Assembly: GCA_020853255.1 (NCBI GenBank)
Contig: JADYZI010000201.1
Coordinates: 1 to 6,986, forward strand
Source: Acidobacteriota bacterium
GTDB taxonomy: Bacteria > Acidobacteriota > Blastocatellia > Pyrinomonadales > Pyrinomonadaceae
Length of the DNA: 6,986 bases
Direction: 5' to 3'
Part shown: positions 1-6,986 of the stretch, piece after piece
Position numbering within the stretch: the first letter of the stretch is position 1
How the letters are laid out: each line of letters opens with the position of its first letter
The notes under the pieces: generated by a model
What the model saw: the letters and a program-made list of their open reading frames with translations, nothing else
Database searches by the model: none
What the model was told of the DNA's origin: nothing
Made by a program: the position numbers and the translations under genes

Positions 1-194
1 CGTGAGGCGGGGCGGCCATCGCTGTCGGCGGTCGAGACCGTCATCGCATTCGGTTCGAGCGGGCCGGAATGCAGATACTCTTCGATCCAGTTAGCAAACT
101 GCACGAAAGGGTCTGCCGCGACGGATGATTCGCTCAATTCCTGTCGCGAATAGTCGCGGCGGATCGCCGCCAGATCTTTGCCTTCGATCGCCAT
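1..194 (-). CDS. pdxH: Pyridoxamine 5'-phosphate oxidase, N-terminal fragment (cut by window edge)
   Basis: This is the first 64 codons of a gene that continues beyond base 1. The enzyme uses FMN and oxygen to oxidise pyridoxine or pyridoxamine 5'-phosphate to pyridoxal 5'-phosphate (PLP) in the cytoplasm, in the PLP synthesis and salvage pathways. Translation begins MAIEGKDLAAIRRDYSRQEL and continues through ADPFVQFANWIEEYL and NAMTVSTADSDGRPAS. This lines up with the E. coli PdxH N-terminus (LRREYTKGGL, ADPLTLFERWL, AMVVATVDEHGQP). R12 and Y15 correspond to E. coli Arg14 and Tyr17, which close over the substrate. The FMN-binding and catalytic C-terminal part lies outside the window. The ATG directly follows the TGA of the upstream DUF1015 gene (TGAATG), which fixes the start and suggests re-initiation by the same ribosome. 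The identification rests on my recall of the family alignment; the start is well supported. Confidence 0.9.
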   Translation of the reverse strand, partial: MAIEGKDLAAIRRDYSRQELSESSVAADPFVQFANWIEEYLHSGPLEPNAMTVSTADSDGRPAS

Positions 195-1412
195 TCAGAT
201 CAAGTGGACGAAAAGCCCGTCCTTTAGCTTTGGTTCGAACCACGTAGATTTCGGCGGCATTACCTCGCCCATGTCCGATACGGCCAGAAGGTCGTCCATC
301 GCCGTCGGATACAATGAGAACGCGGCCGCCGCACGGCCCGAATCAACATATTCTTCCAGTTCGTCCAGTCCGCGGCCGCCGCCGACGAAAATTATTCGCG
401 GGTCGGTACGCGGATCGCCGATACCGAGGATAGGCGTCAGCAGATTGTGCTGGAGTATCTGAACATCGAGCCGCTCCAACACGTCGGGCTCGCGAATGTA
501 ATTGACATTGAAACGCAGGCCATACCATTTGCCGCCCAGATACATCGCAAAGCGGCCCGGTTCCTCAGGAGTTCTTTCGCCGCTTTCTGAAACAATAAAA
601 TTTCCCTGAAGCCTCGCCAAAAACTCTTCCGCCGACAAGCCGTTAAGATCCTTTACGACGCGGTTGTATGCCATGATCGACAGGTCTTCGGACGGGAAGA
701 TCCCTGCCATTACAAAGTTGTAACTTTCCGTTCCGTTATGCTTCGCGTTTGCATCACGAAGCTCCTTTCGCGCAAGCGAGGCACTTTCCGCTCGATGGTG
801 TCCGTCCGCGACATACAACTCGGGTATTCGCGAAAATGCTTCAGACACCGCACCAGCATCAGGCACGCGCCAGACCGTTTGCCGTACACCCTTCGGATCG
901 GAAAAATCATAGATCGGTCCGTTCGCCGTCGCTTCTTCGATAAGGCGGCGCATTTCGTCCGTGTTCCTGAAGGCAAGGAAGATCAAACCCGTCTGCGCCC
1001 GCAGGGCCAGCATATGATCGGTCCGGTCACGGACCTTATCGGGCCGGGTCTTCTCGTGCTTCTTTATCACGCCGTTGTCGTAATCATCGACCGAGCAGCA
1101 CGCGACAATGCCCGTCTGCTGCCGCCCGTCGACAGCAAGCCGGTAAACAAAAATCCCAGGTTCCTGATCCTGCCTGAGCAACCCCTGAGAGATAAAGCCT
1201 TCGAGTAGTTTTTTTGCTTCGCTAAAAGCCTTGGCCGGATCGTCGGTTCCAAACTCGGCCTCAGGCCGCGTTACGCGAAGAAAGCTGTCAGGATTTGCCG
1301 CCGTAATCTCACGCACTTCAGCATCAGAAACCACGTCATAAGGTACGCACGCTATCTGTGCCGCCTTATCGGCCGGCGGACGAACAGGTCTGAAGGGGTT
1401 GACTGTTGCCAC
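195..1412 (-). CDS. DUF1015 family protein
   Basis: The protein has 405 residues, about full length for the DUF1015 family. Family hallmarks are the N-terminus ATVNPFRPVRP with VPYDVVSDAE (residues 23-32), the central KHEKTRPDKVRDRTDHM (118-134), VADGHHRAESA (201-211), and the C-terminal VMPPKSTWFEPKLKDGLF (384-401). No signal peptide or membrane segment is visible, so it is probably cytoplasmic. The start is GTG at 1412; an AAGGAG Shine-Dalgarno on the minus strand (1419-1424) sits six bases before it, ideal spacing. The biochemical role is not settled by sequence. From recall, DUF1015 genes often sit near serA/serC, and here the gene is coupled to pdxH, which fits a role around serine or PLP metabolism. 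The DGHHR motif resembles ParB/sulfiredoxin-fold free serine kinases (SerK, SbnI), so a small-molecule kinase is possible but inferred. Family assignment is firm; function is open. Confidence 0.9.
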   Translation of the reverse strand: MATVNPFRPVRPPADKAAQIACVPYDVVSDAEVREITAANPDSFLRVTRPEAEFGTDDPAKAFSEAKKLLEGFISQGLLRQDQEPGIFVYRLAVDGRQQTGIVACCSVDDYDNGVIKKHEKTRPDKVRDRTDHMLALRAQTGLIFLAFRNTDEMRRLIEEATANGPIYDFSDPKGVRQTVWRVPDAGAVSEAFSRIPELYVADGHHRAESASLARKELRDANAKHNGTESYNFVMAGIFPSEDLSIMAYNRVVKDLNGLSAEEFLARLQGNFIVSESGERTPEEPGRFAMYLGGKWYGLRFNVNYIREPDVLERLDVQILQHNLLTPILGIGDPRTDPRIIFVGGGRGLDELEEYVDSGRAAAAFSLYPTAMDDLLAVSDMGEVMPPKSTWFEPKLKDGLFVHLI

Positions 1413-1418
1413 TTGTTG

Positions 1419-1424
1419 CTCCTT
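1419..1424 (-). promoter_or_regulatory. Ribosome binding site of the DUF1015 gene
   Basis: The minus strand reads AAGGAG here, followed by CAACAA and then GTG. This is the clearest Shine-Dalgarno in the window and it decides the GTG start of the DUF1015 protein. Most other genes here lack an obvious one. Confidence 0.75.
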
Positions 1425-1475
1425 TTGAAATACGAAACGCGCTCGACGGACAAACTGAGGACCGCTAAGGAAAAT

Positions 1476-1979
1476 CTATGGTTGAGGCTGTTCTGGTGTG
1501 GCGGTTTGCGGCTGACGGCTCTGATTTATGATGTCGTCAAGCTGCTGGCCTCCCTGATTTACCTCGTCGATCAGGCGTTGCTGGTAGCCCTTTTTATCCA
1601 ACTTCCAAACGCCGTCTTCTTTTATGAACGGAACGGTTTCCCATGCGCCAAAGCTGTTTTCGACCTCAAGTGTGGCCTTGTCGCCGTCTATCTTCTCATT
1701 GCGCATCTTGACGGTCCGCTGGTTCTCGGAAAAAAGCGTTTCGTTTTTCACCACATCGTCAACCGGAATGCCGCGTGATTTGGCCTCCATCTCATTCATT
1801 CTCATCGAATCTTTCGAAAGAAGCAGCTTCATCGTCGTGATGTCCTTGTTCTTGATCGCCTTGGTGTAGGTCTTGAAAGTCTCGATCGGCGATTCGGGCT
1901 TTGACTCGCCGGGTGAGCAAGCGAGCATGCCGAAGAGTGCGATGATCAGGAAAAATGCTTTTGTTGAACTACTATTCAT
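1476..1979 (-). CDS. Putative lipoprotein with NTF2-like (DUF4878-type) domain
   Basis: The protein has 167 residues. The N-terminus MNSSSTKAFFLIIALFGMLAC is a basic start, a hydrophobic stretch (about 8-20) and Cys21, as in a type II signal peptide. The lipobox is MLAC, with an atypical Met at -3, so lipidation is likely but not certain. After a short Ser/Pro/Glu linker comes a compact domain (about 31-140): PIETFKTYTKAIKNKDITTM, a variable middle, then DKATLEVENSFGAWETVPFIKEDGVWKLD. This pattern of helix, strands and a 'W-x-x-x-PF-x-KEDG-x-W-K' ending is what I associate with DUF4878/NTF2-like export proteins. The tail is rich in Gln and Pro. It would be membrane-anchored, facing the periplasm; no substrate can be named. 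The DUF1015 gene starts 63 bp downstream on the same strand with no visible terminator between, so the two may share a transcript. Confidence 0.8.
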   Translation of the reverse strand: MNSSSTKAFFLIIALFGMLACSPGESKPESPIETFKTYTKAIKNKDITTMKLLLSKDSMRMNEMEAKSRGIPVDDVVKNETLFSENQRTVKMRNEKIDGDKATLEVENSFGAWETVPFIKEDGVWKLDKKGYQQRLIDEVNQGGQQLDDIINQSRQPQTATPEQPQP

Positions 1980-1999
1980 TACGGGGCGTTGGCAAAAAG

Positions 2000-2031
2000 T
2001 ATATAATTCTTTTCAAACGAGTAATTATATA
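2000..2031. promoter_or_regulatory. Divergent promoter region: two face-to-face TATAAT boxes within a 9-bp inverted repeat
   Basis: A plus-strand TATAAT lies at 2002-2007 and a minus-strand TATAAT at 2024-2029. They sit in perfect arms TATATAATT (2000-2008) and AATTATATA (2023-2031) with a 14-bp spacer. Both -10 matches are exact consensus, but neither has a good -35 at 16-18 bp. The plus box would start a transcript near 2014, about 40 nt before the pterin dehydratase ATG. The minus box would start one near 2017, about 38 nt before the lipoprotein ATG. The two start sites would overlap, so the genes could compete for polymerase. The repeat could instead be an operator. The boxes are seen; promoter use is inferred. 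Confidence 0.5.
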
Positions 2032-2053
2032 GCAATTGCAGTGGCCAAAAAAG

Positions 2054-2338
2054 ATGGAACGAAGAAAACTGTCACCGGACGAAATCGCGGAGCGGCTGAA
2101 AGATCTGCCAAACTGGGTGCCTGACGCCGAAACTATAAAACGCCGATTCAAATTCAAGAACTTTGCCGAAAGCCTCGCTTTCGTTAATAAGGTAGGCGCC
2201 ATCGCCGAACAACTCGACCATCATCCCGACATCACCTTCGGCTGGGGCTACGCCGAGATAGCGACGACCACTCATGATAGGGACGGCGTGACCGATGTTG
2301 ATCTTGCTCTTGCGCAACAGATAGACGTGGCCTCTTGA
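2054..2338 (+). CDS. phhB: Pterin-4a-carbinolamine dehydratase (4a-hydroxytetrahydrobiopterin dehydratase)
   Basis: The protein has 94 residues from ATG at 2054, the usual size for this family. The enzyme dehydrates 4a-hydroxytetrahydropterin to quinonoid dihydropterin, recycling the cofactor of aromatic amino acid hydroxylases; in other bacteria it may act in pterin housekeeping. It is cytoplasmic. The catalytic signature is intact: EQLDHHP, then W five residues later, H after nine more (TTTH), and the Asp-containing DVDLALAQQID end. The early segment LPNWV-x-x-AETIKRRFKF-x-NF also fits. The frame stays open upstream to a TTG at 2036, but family length and alignment favour the ATG. No clear Shine-Dalgarno precedes either. 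No aromatic hydroxylase gene is in the window, so the physiological partner is unknown, and the symbol is by family only. The gene is divergent from the lipoprotein and is followed by a 206-bp gap. Confidence 0.92.
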   Translation: MERRKLSPDEIAERLKDLPNWVPDAETIKRRFKFKNFAESLAFVNKVGAIAEQLDHHPDITFGWGYAEIATTTHDRDGVTDVDLALAQQIDVAS

Positions 2339-2544
2339 GGAGTTTCGTTTCAGTTTTCAGGGTCGCAAAGAATTCTGGGGATAAATATCGCAGAACTTCG
2401 CATGTGAACCCTCGGATTCTACAAGCCAAGAATCCGGGAAGCTTGTAATTTTTAACAATTAGTGGCATAACTTATTTAACTGCAATAAATTGAATGCAGG
2501 ATGTGAGTTTATTGATTTAGATAGTAGCAATCGAGTGTATCGCT
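2339..2544. other. AT-rich intergenic gap upstream of the three-gene cassette
   Basis: No coding sequence is supported in these 206 bp. The right part (about 2447-2530) is visibly richer in A and T than the flanking genes. It contains -35-like motifs (TTAACA at 2452-2457, TTGAAT at 2490-2495), but I could not pair either with a convincing -10 box, so the cassette promoter is not placed. The gap also holds the interlocked hairpins described separately. The change in composition after the pterin dehydratase stop is where the left edge of an inserted segment would be expected, but no target-site duplication was found. Confidence 0.5.
2413..2453 (+). terminator. Interlocked hairpins with a T run: possible terminator, switch or pseudoknot
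   Basis: Stem 1 pairs CGGATTCT (2413-2420) with AGAATCCG (2429-2436) across an 8-nt loop, extendable by a U-G and a C-G pair. Stem 2 pairs TACAAGC (2420-2426) with GCTTGTA (2441-2447) and is followed at once by ATTTTT (2448-2453), like a weak intrinsic terminator. The 5' arm of stem 2 lies in the loop of stem 1. The two stems are therefore either alternatives, as in an attenuator, or form an H-type pseudoknot. The position 75 nt after the pterin dehydratase stop and about 92 nt before the cassette start fits termination of the first gene. Pairing is seen; function is inferred. Confidence 0.45.
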
Positions 2545-3276
2545 TTGACTAAACCAAAATACAAACATCCTTCACTTGTCGAAGCCGTCTTCGAAATGAA
2601 ATTCCCGACTGATTCGAAGTGGGGGATGAGTTCGTTTATCAATTTCGCCAAGGCTGCGGAAAAGGCTGGATACTCCCAAGTTATAGACGTCGCGGAAGGC
2701 TTCCAGGTAAATATTCAGACGAAAGACGGCGTTGCTTCTCCCGAGGTTATACCCGTAAGTCGACGTATCCAGACTTGGAACCCCGAACGAGATCAGCTTT
2801 GGCAAGCGAGCGCAGAGATGTTTGCGGCGAATAGAAGGGCACCGTATTTAGGCTGGGAAAAGTTCAGACCGCACATCCTGAAGGGCTGGAAAGAATACGC
2901 GAAACTCGCCAAGCCAAAACGAGCGGTGCAAATTGCTCTTCACTACGTGAACGACATTCCCTTTAGCGTGGCCGAGCCGCCGGAAACGTTTGTGAAACTG
3001 GTTCCTCCGGAAATCTCCTATGCTGAGGTTAAGAAGAACTTCAATTGCAGCGTAATAGAGTCATATAAGAATGGAGATGTCATTCAGGTCTCGAGTTCCC
3101 GAAATATAGATTCTTCCGAATTATCTGTTGTGTTGAACATTATTTATATCAAGAAGGCACCTTCGCTCGATCTCAAGAAGCTTACGGAACAGCTCGAGCT
3201 TGGACATCGTAAAATAATAGAGGCGTACGAGAAGACGATTACGGACAAGCAGCGAGAGAGGATGCAACCACTATGA
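2545..3276 (+). CDS. TIGR04255 family protein ('sporadically distributed'), function unknown
   Basis: The protein has 243 residues, close to family size. Features matching my recall of TIGR04255 are the N-terminal KYKHPSLVEAVFEMKF (5-20), the central LWQASAEMFAANRRAPYLGWEKF (85-107) with KRAVQIALHYVNDI (125-138), and the C-terminal LELGHRKIIEAYEKTITDKQRERM (217-240). No signal peptide, membrane segment or recognisable catalytic motif is visible. The start is TTG at 2545: it is the only canonical start between the in-frame stop at 2518-2520 and the conserved N-terminus, and the next ATG (2596) would remove that motif. The Shine-Dalgarno is weak (GAG at 2533-2535). This is the first gene of a tightly packed trio, with its TGA overlapping the next ATG (ATGA). 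Family members are scattered across phyla, which suggests horizontal transfer. Some sit near defence genes by my recollection, but no activity is established here. Confidence 0.85.
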   Translation: MTKPKYKHPSLVEAVFEMKFPTDSKWGMSSFINFAKAAEKAGYSQVIDVAEGFQVNIQTKDGVASPEVIPVSRRIQTWNPERDQLWQASAEMFAANRRAPYLGWEKFRPHILKGWKEYAKLAKPKRAVQIALHYVNDIPFSVAEPPETFVKLVPPEISYAEVKKNFNCSVIESYKNGDVIQVSSSRNIDSSELSVVLNIIYIKKAPSLDLKKLTEQLELGHRKIIEAYEKTITDKQRERMQPL

Positions 3277-3587
3277 TCGATATGCCAATAGACCTCAGTC
3301 GCACGACAACACAGGCCGGAGTCTTTCTTCGTGAACGTGATCGGCCGGTAATTGTTGGCAAACCCTCGAGCGCTTCGACGGTGGCGAATATCGATGCGTT
3401 ACTTGCCGCCATGCGGGCTAATTTCGCGTCTGCTACATTCAATGACTTTCCTTTTTCGGATGAGGATGAAGATATAAGTACCGAACCTATCAACACGTAC
3501 AGGTTGAGAGTTCCTTTACGTTTTCGCGGTAAGGCCCTAGCTCCTGCCTTTGACGCTGAAGAGTATCCTGTTCTCTTTGATGAATAA
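3273..3587 (+). CDS. Small acidic protein of unknown function, middle gene of the cassette
   Basis: The protein has 104 residues and belongs to no family I recognise. Visible features are a polar N-terminal part with TTTQAGVFLRERDRPVIVG, a short likely helix (ANIDALLAAMRANF, about 43-56), an acidic run DFPFSDEDEDIS (about 62-73), and a C-terminal segment with RLRVPLRFRGKALAP and an acidic end (EEYPVLFDE). There is no signal peptide or transmembrane segment. That it is a real gene is supported by its 4-nt ATGA overlap with the upstream gene, its 8-nt overlap with the downstream gene, and the purine-rich GAGAGAGGA about ten bases before the ATG. It may be an adaptor or partner of its neighbours; an antitoxin-like role is possible from size and charge, but nothing in the sequence proves it. 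Confidence 0.75.
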   Translation: MIDMPIDLSRTTTQAGVFLRERDRPVIVGKPSSASTVANIDALLAAMRANFASATFNDFPFSDEDEDISTEPINTYRLRVPLRFRGKALAPAFDAEEYPVLFDE

Positions 3588-4113
3588 GTCATCGCCTCCG
3601 AATTTCGATTATCCGTGGTACGGCGTTGCGGCCTGGAGCGATTTGCAACAGGGTGACATTTTCCTTGAATGTCCCGTCTTGGTTCCAACAGAAGAACTAA
3701 CGCCCCTTTTGATCGATATCGCTGGTGACACCGAGGACAAGTCTCCAGTTGACGTACAAACTTTCAACCTGATCGTAATGAGCCAATCGTGCGATTTGGC
3801 CCACGATAAGGTCGACCAAGTGCTTCTATGCGCCATTTTCGATGCTCCGAGCGAAAAGGGGCCGATGAAGGAACTTCGTCGAGATCAGCGACCTTCCCAG
3901 CACCTGATCGAGAAATGTGAACTTGAGGGACACGCATTCTCGCAACAGGTGGTCAACTTTCGTACCCTATACACCCTTCCAAAAGATTTCGTTATCGCCT
4001 TTAGCGAGGCTACCGGCGAACGCGTACGCATGTTACCGCCTTACCGTGAACATTTGTCGCAAGCGTTCGCTCGATATTTCATGCGAGTAGGCCTTCCGCG
4101 ACCGTTGAACTAA
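3580..4113 (+). CDS. Conserved hypothetical protein with SQSCDL and PPYREHLSQAF motifs, last gene of the cassette
   Basis: The protein has 177 residues from ATG at 3580; a TTG at 3550 would add ten residues lying entirely inside the middle gene. Motif-like segments in order are WYGVAAWSDLQQGDIFLECPVL (13-34), FNLIVMSQSCDLAHDKVDQVLLC (62-84), HLIEKCELEG (108-117), VVNFRTLYTLPKDF (124-137) and PPYREHLSQAFARYFMRVGL (153-172). I recall similar unnamed proteins in cyanobacteria and other phyla carrying the SQSCDL, FR-x-x-(Y/F)-x-LP and REHLSQAFARFFMRVGLP pattern, but I know no function. Cys71, Asp72, Arg128, Arg155 and His157 are the residues most likely to matter. There is no signal peptide or membrane segment. 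The start overlaps the previous stop by 8 nt, so expression probably depends on translational coupling. The stop lies only 35 bp from the end of the converging icd gene. Confidence 0.82.
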   Translation: MNKSSPPNFDYPWYGVAAWSDLQQGDIFLECPVLVPTEELTPLLIDIAGDTEDKSPVDVQTFNLIVMSQSCDLAHDKVDQVLLCAIFDAPSEKGPMKELRRDQRPSQHLIEKCELEGHAFSQQVVNFRTLYTLPKDFVIAFSEATGERVRMLPPYREHLSQAFARYFMRVGLPRPLN

Positions 4114-4148
4114 GCTCGGTCTCAAATGGACATCTTCTCAGGCGAACC

Positions 4149-6380
<2,232 letters not shown>

Positions 6381-6416
6381 TTATGTCTGAGAGATTTCAA
6401 TTGATCGGTAACTAAC

Positions 6417-6446
6417 AATATATTAAGGCGCTTTGATTCAAAACAA
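6417..6446 (-). promoter_or_regulatory. Candidate promoter of icd
   Basis: On the minus strand TTGTTT (6441-6446) and TATATT (6417-6422, five of six consensus bases) are separated by 18 bp. This would start transcription near 6410, about 42 nt before the icd ATG. The -35 matches only in its TTG, and the region is AT-rich enough to give such pairs by chance. Confidence 0.35.
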
Positions 6447-6468
6447 AAATTTGGTTGGATCGTAGTTG

Positions 6469-6544
6469 TGCAGAGGCCCGCACGAGGTAAGAGCGAAACG
6501 GACAACGTATCTATTTCCGCGCTTACCTCGTGAGGGCTTCTGCA
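6469..6544. repeat. Large imperfect inverted repeat, REP doublet/BIME-like
   Basis: The arms at 6469-6495 and 6518-6544 are 27 nt each and match at 24 positions when one is reverse-complemented; the spacer is 22 nt. Both arms share TGCAGA, GCCC and CACGAGGTAAG. The right arm also contains a small hairpin of its own, CTTAC-CTC-GTGAG (6522-6534), a layout typical of REP units. It lies between two co-directional minus-strand genes, about 90 bp past the TPR gene stop and 100 bp before the icd start. It could stabilise or terminate the upstream transcript, since a T-rich stretch follows on the minus strand at 6441-6450, but that lies too far from the stem for a standard terminator. No transposase is in the window. 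The repeat is seen; the REP label is inference. Confidence 0.65.
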
Positions 6545-6633
6545 TCCAGATGACTTCGAACGTACCCGGGAAGTTTCCGCTGCGTGGATGGCCGAATGGC
6601 GGTGGTGAATGTTCACAAAACAGCGTGAGCAAA

Positions 6634-6986
6634 CTATTCGGAACCGTCCGAGGCGGCAAGTTGCTGCGGCGGAAAGAGTTGTTCGAACTCAGCGTTGCCG
6701 TGTAGTTTTTCCAGATCGGGGTCCTGGCGTATCCATGCCGGATTTCTGTAGCCGGCATCCCATGCCTTTTTCAAGGTGTGCATCGCCTCTTTTGGTTTGT
6801 CCATCTCGCACAGTGTACACGCGATGTTGTAGAGGATCATCGTATCGTCGGGACGGAGCGCCATTGCGAGGTCGATCTCGCGTTGCGCGTCATCGAAACG
6901 GCCTTGATATGCATAGTTGCCGGCCAGCAGGACCCGCACGCGGGCATCCTCCGGCGTCTTTTTTAGCTGAGCTTCATACAGGGCGA
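6634..6986 (-). CDS. TPR-repeat protein, C-terminal fragment (cut by window edge)
   Basis: The frame is open from the right edge of the window to TAG at 6634-6636, giving the last 116 codons of a longer protein; the GTG at 6939 is an internal codon and not the start. The fragment reads ALYEAQLKKTPEDARVRVLL and then contains about two tetratricopeptide repeats: LLAGNYAYQGRFDDAQREIDLAMALRP and ILYNIACTLCEMDKPKEAMHTLKKAWDAG. These are followed by the NPAWIRQDPDLEKLHGNAEFEQLF ending. In my recollection this ending is common at the C-terminus of long acidobacterial proteins that fuse a serine/threonine kinase, adenylate cyclase or DNA-binding domain to TPRs. Which N-terminal domain this one carries cannot be seen. 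TPRs mediate protein-protein contacts. The gene is co-directional with icd but separated by 265 bp and the inverted repeat, so it is probably a different transcription unit. Confidence 0.85.
   Translation of the reverse strand, partial: ALYEAQLKKTPEDARVRVLLAGNYAYQGRFDDAQREIDLAMALRPDDTMILYNIACTLCEMDKPKEAMHTLKKAWDAGYRNPAWIRQDPDLEKLHGNAEFEQLFPPQQLAASDGSE

Noticed and set aside
738..1208. A 156-codon plus-strand open frame
   Set aside because: Antisense to the DUF1015 gene, arginine-rich and without recognisable motifs.
1413..1778. A 121-codon plus-strand open frame with hydrophobic stretches
   Set aside because: Antisense to the lipoprotein gene, whose signal peptide and domain pattern are convincing; the apparent hydrophobic segments are complementary-strand artefacts.
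2036..2053. Upstream TTG start adding six residues to the pterin dehydratase
   Set aside because: No Shine-Dalgarno precedes it, and the ATG at 2054 gives the usual family length and N-terminus.
3239..3688. A 149-codon minus-strand open frame across the cassette
   Set aside because: It covers the junctions of three plus-strand genes joined by start/stop overlaps; the Ser/Arg-rich translation matches no family.
2339..4148. Possible attachment-site direct repeats flanking the cassette
   Set aside because: I compared the two boundary regions by eye and found only trivial matches such as TCAGG; no tRNA or integrase is present.
6438..6758. A 106-codon minus-strand open frame spanning the inverted repeat and overlapping the TPR gene end
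   Set aside because: It overlaps the TPR reading frame, runs through the repeat, and shows no domain; other frames over the repeat are equally open.
6634..6939. A complete 101-codon TPR gene starting at GTG 6939
   Set aside because: The frame stays open past that codon to the window edge with sensible TPR-like sequence, so this is a fragment of a longer gene.

Overview
The window reads as chromosomal DNA of a free-living, moderately GC-rich Gram-negative bacterium. The mix of a monomeric NADP isocitrate dehydrogenase, a small NTF2-like lipoprotein, a DUF1015 protein next to pdxH, a TPR protein of the long kinase/cyclase-associated type, and a REP-like repeat looks most like Acidobacteriota, perhaps class Blastocatellia. 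That placement is inferred from gene content and protein style; nothing here proves it. No rRNA, tRNA, CRISPR array or complete insertion sequence was seen.

Left block (1-1979, minus strand): three genes run leftwards. They are a putative lipoprotein with an NTF2-like/DUF4878-type domain, a full-length DUF1015 protein with a GTG start and a strong Shine-Dalgarno, and the first 64 codons of pdxH (pyridoxamine 5'-phosphate oxidase), cut by the window edge. The DUF1015 stop and the pdxH ATG abut (TGAATG), so the two are probably translationally coupled. This links the DUF1015 protein to PLP supply and possibly to serine metabolism. A 75-bp spacer (about 1980-2053) separates this block from the divergent gene on its right. 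It holds two face-to-face TATAAT boxes inside a perfect 9-bp inverted repeat.

Middle block (2054-4113, plus strand): first comes a pterin-4a-carbinolamine dehydratase with its catalytic motif intact. A 206-bp AT-rich gap follows, carrying two interlocked hairpins (a terminator, switch or pseudoknot). Then come three tightly overlapping genes: a TIGR04255-family 'sporadically distributed' protein (TTG start), a 104-aa acidic unknown, and a 177-aa unknown with strongly motif-like segments (SQSCDL, VVNFR, PPYREHLSQAF...FMRVGLP). The overlaps are 4 nt and 8 nt, so this is one translational unit wedged between housekeeping genes. It is the best candidate here for an undescribed accessory, possibly defence-like, system, although no enzymatic activity can be read from it.

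Right block (4149-6986, minus strand): a complete monomeric isocitrate dehydrogenase (icd) converges on the cassette with only a 35-bp gap and no visible terminator. Upstream of icd is a 265-bp intergenic region with a candidate promoter and a large imperfect inverted repeat (two 27-nt arms, 24 of 27 matching) that resembles a REP doublet/BIME. The window ends inside a TPR protein of which only the C-terminal 116 codons are present.
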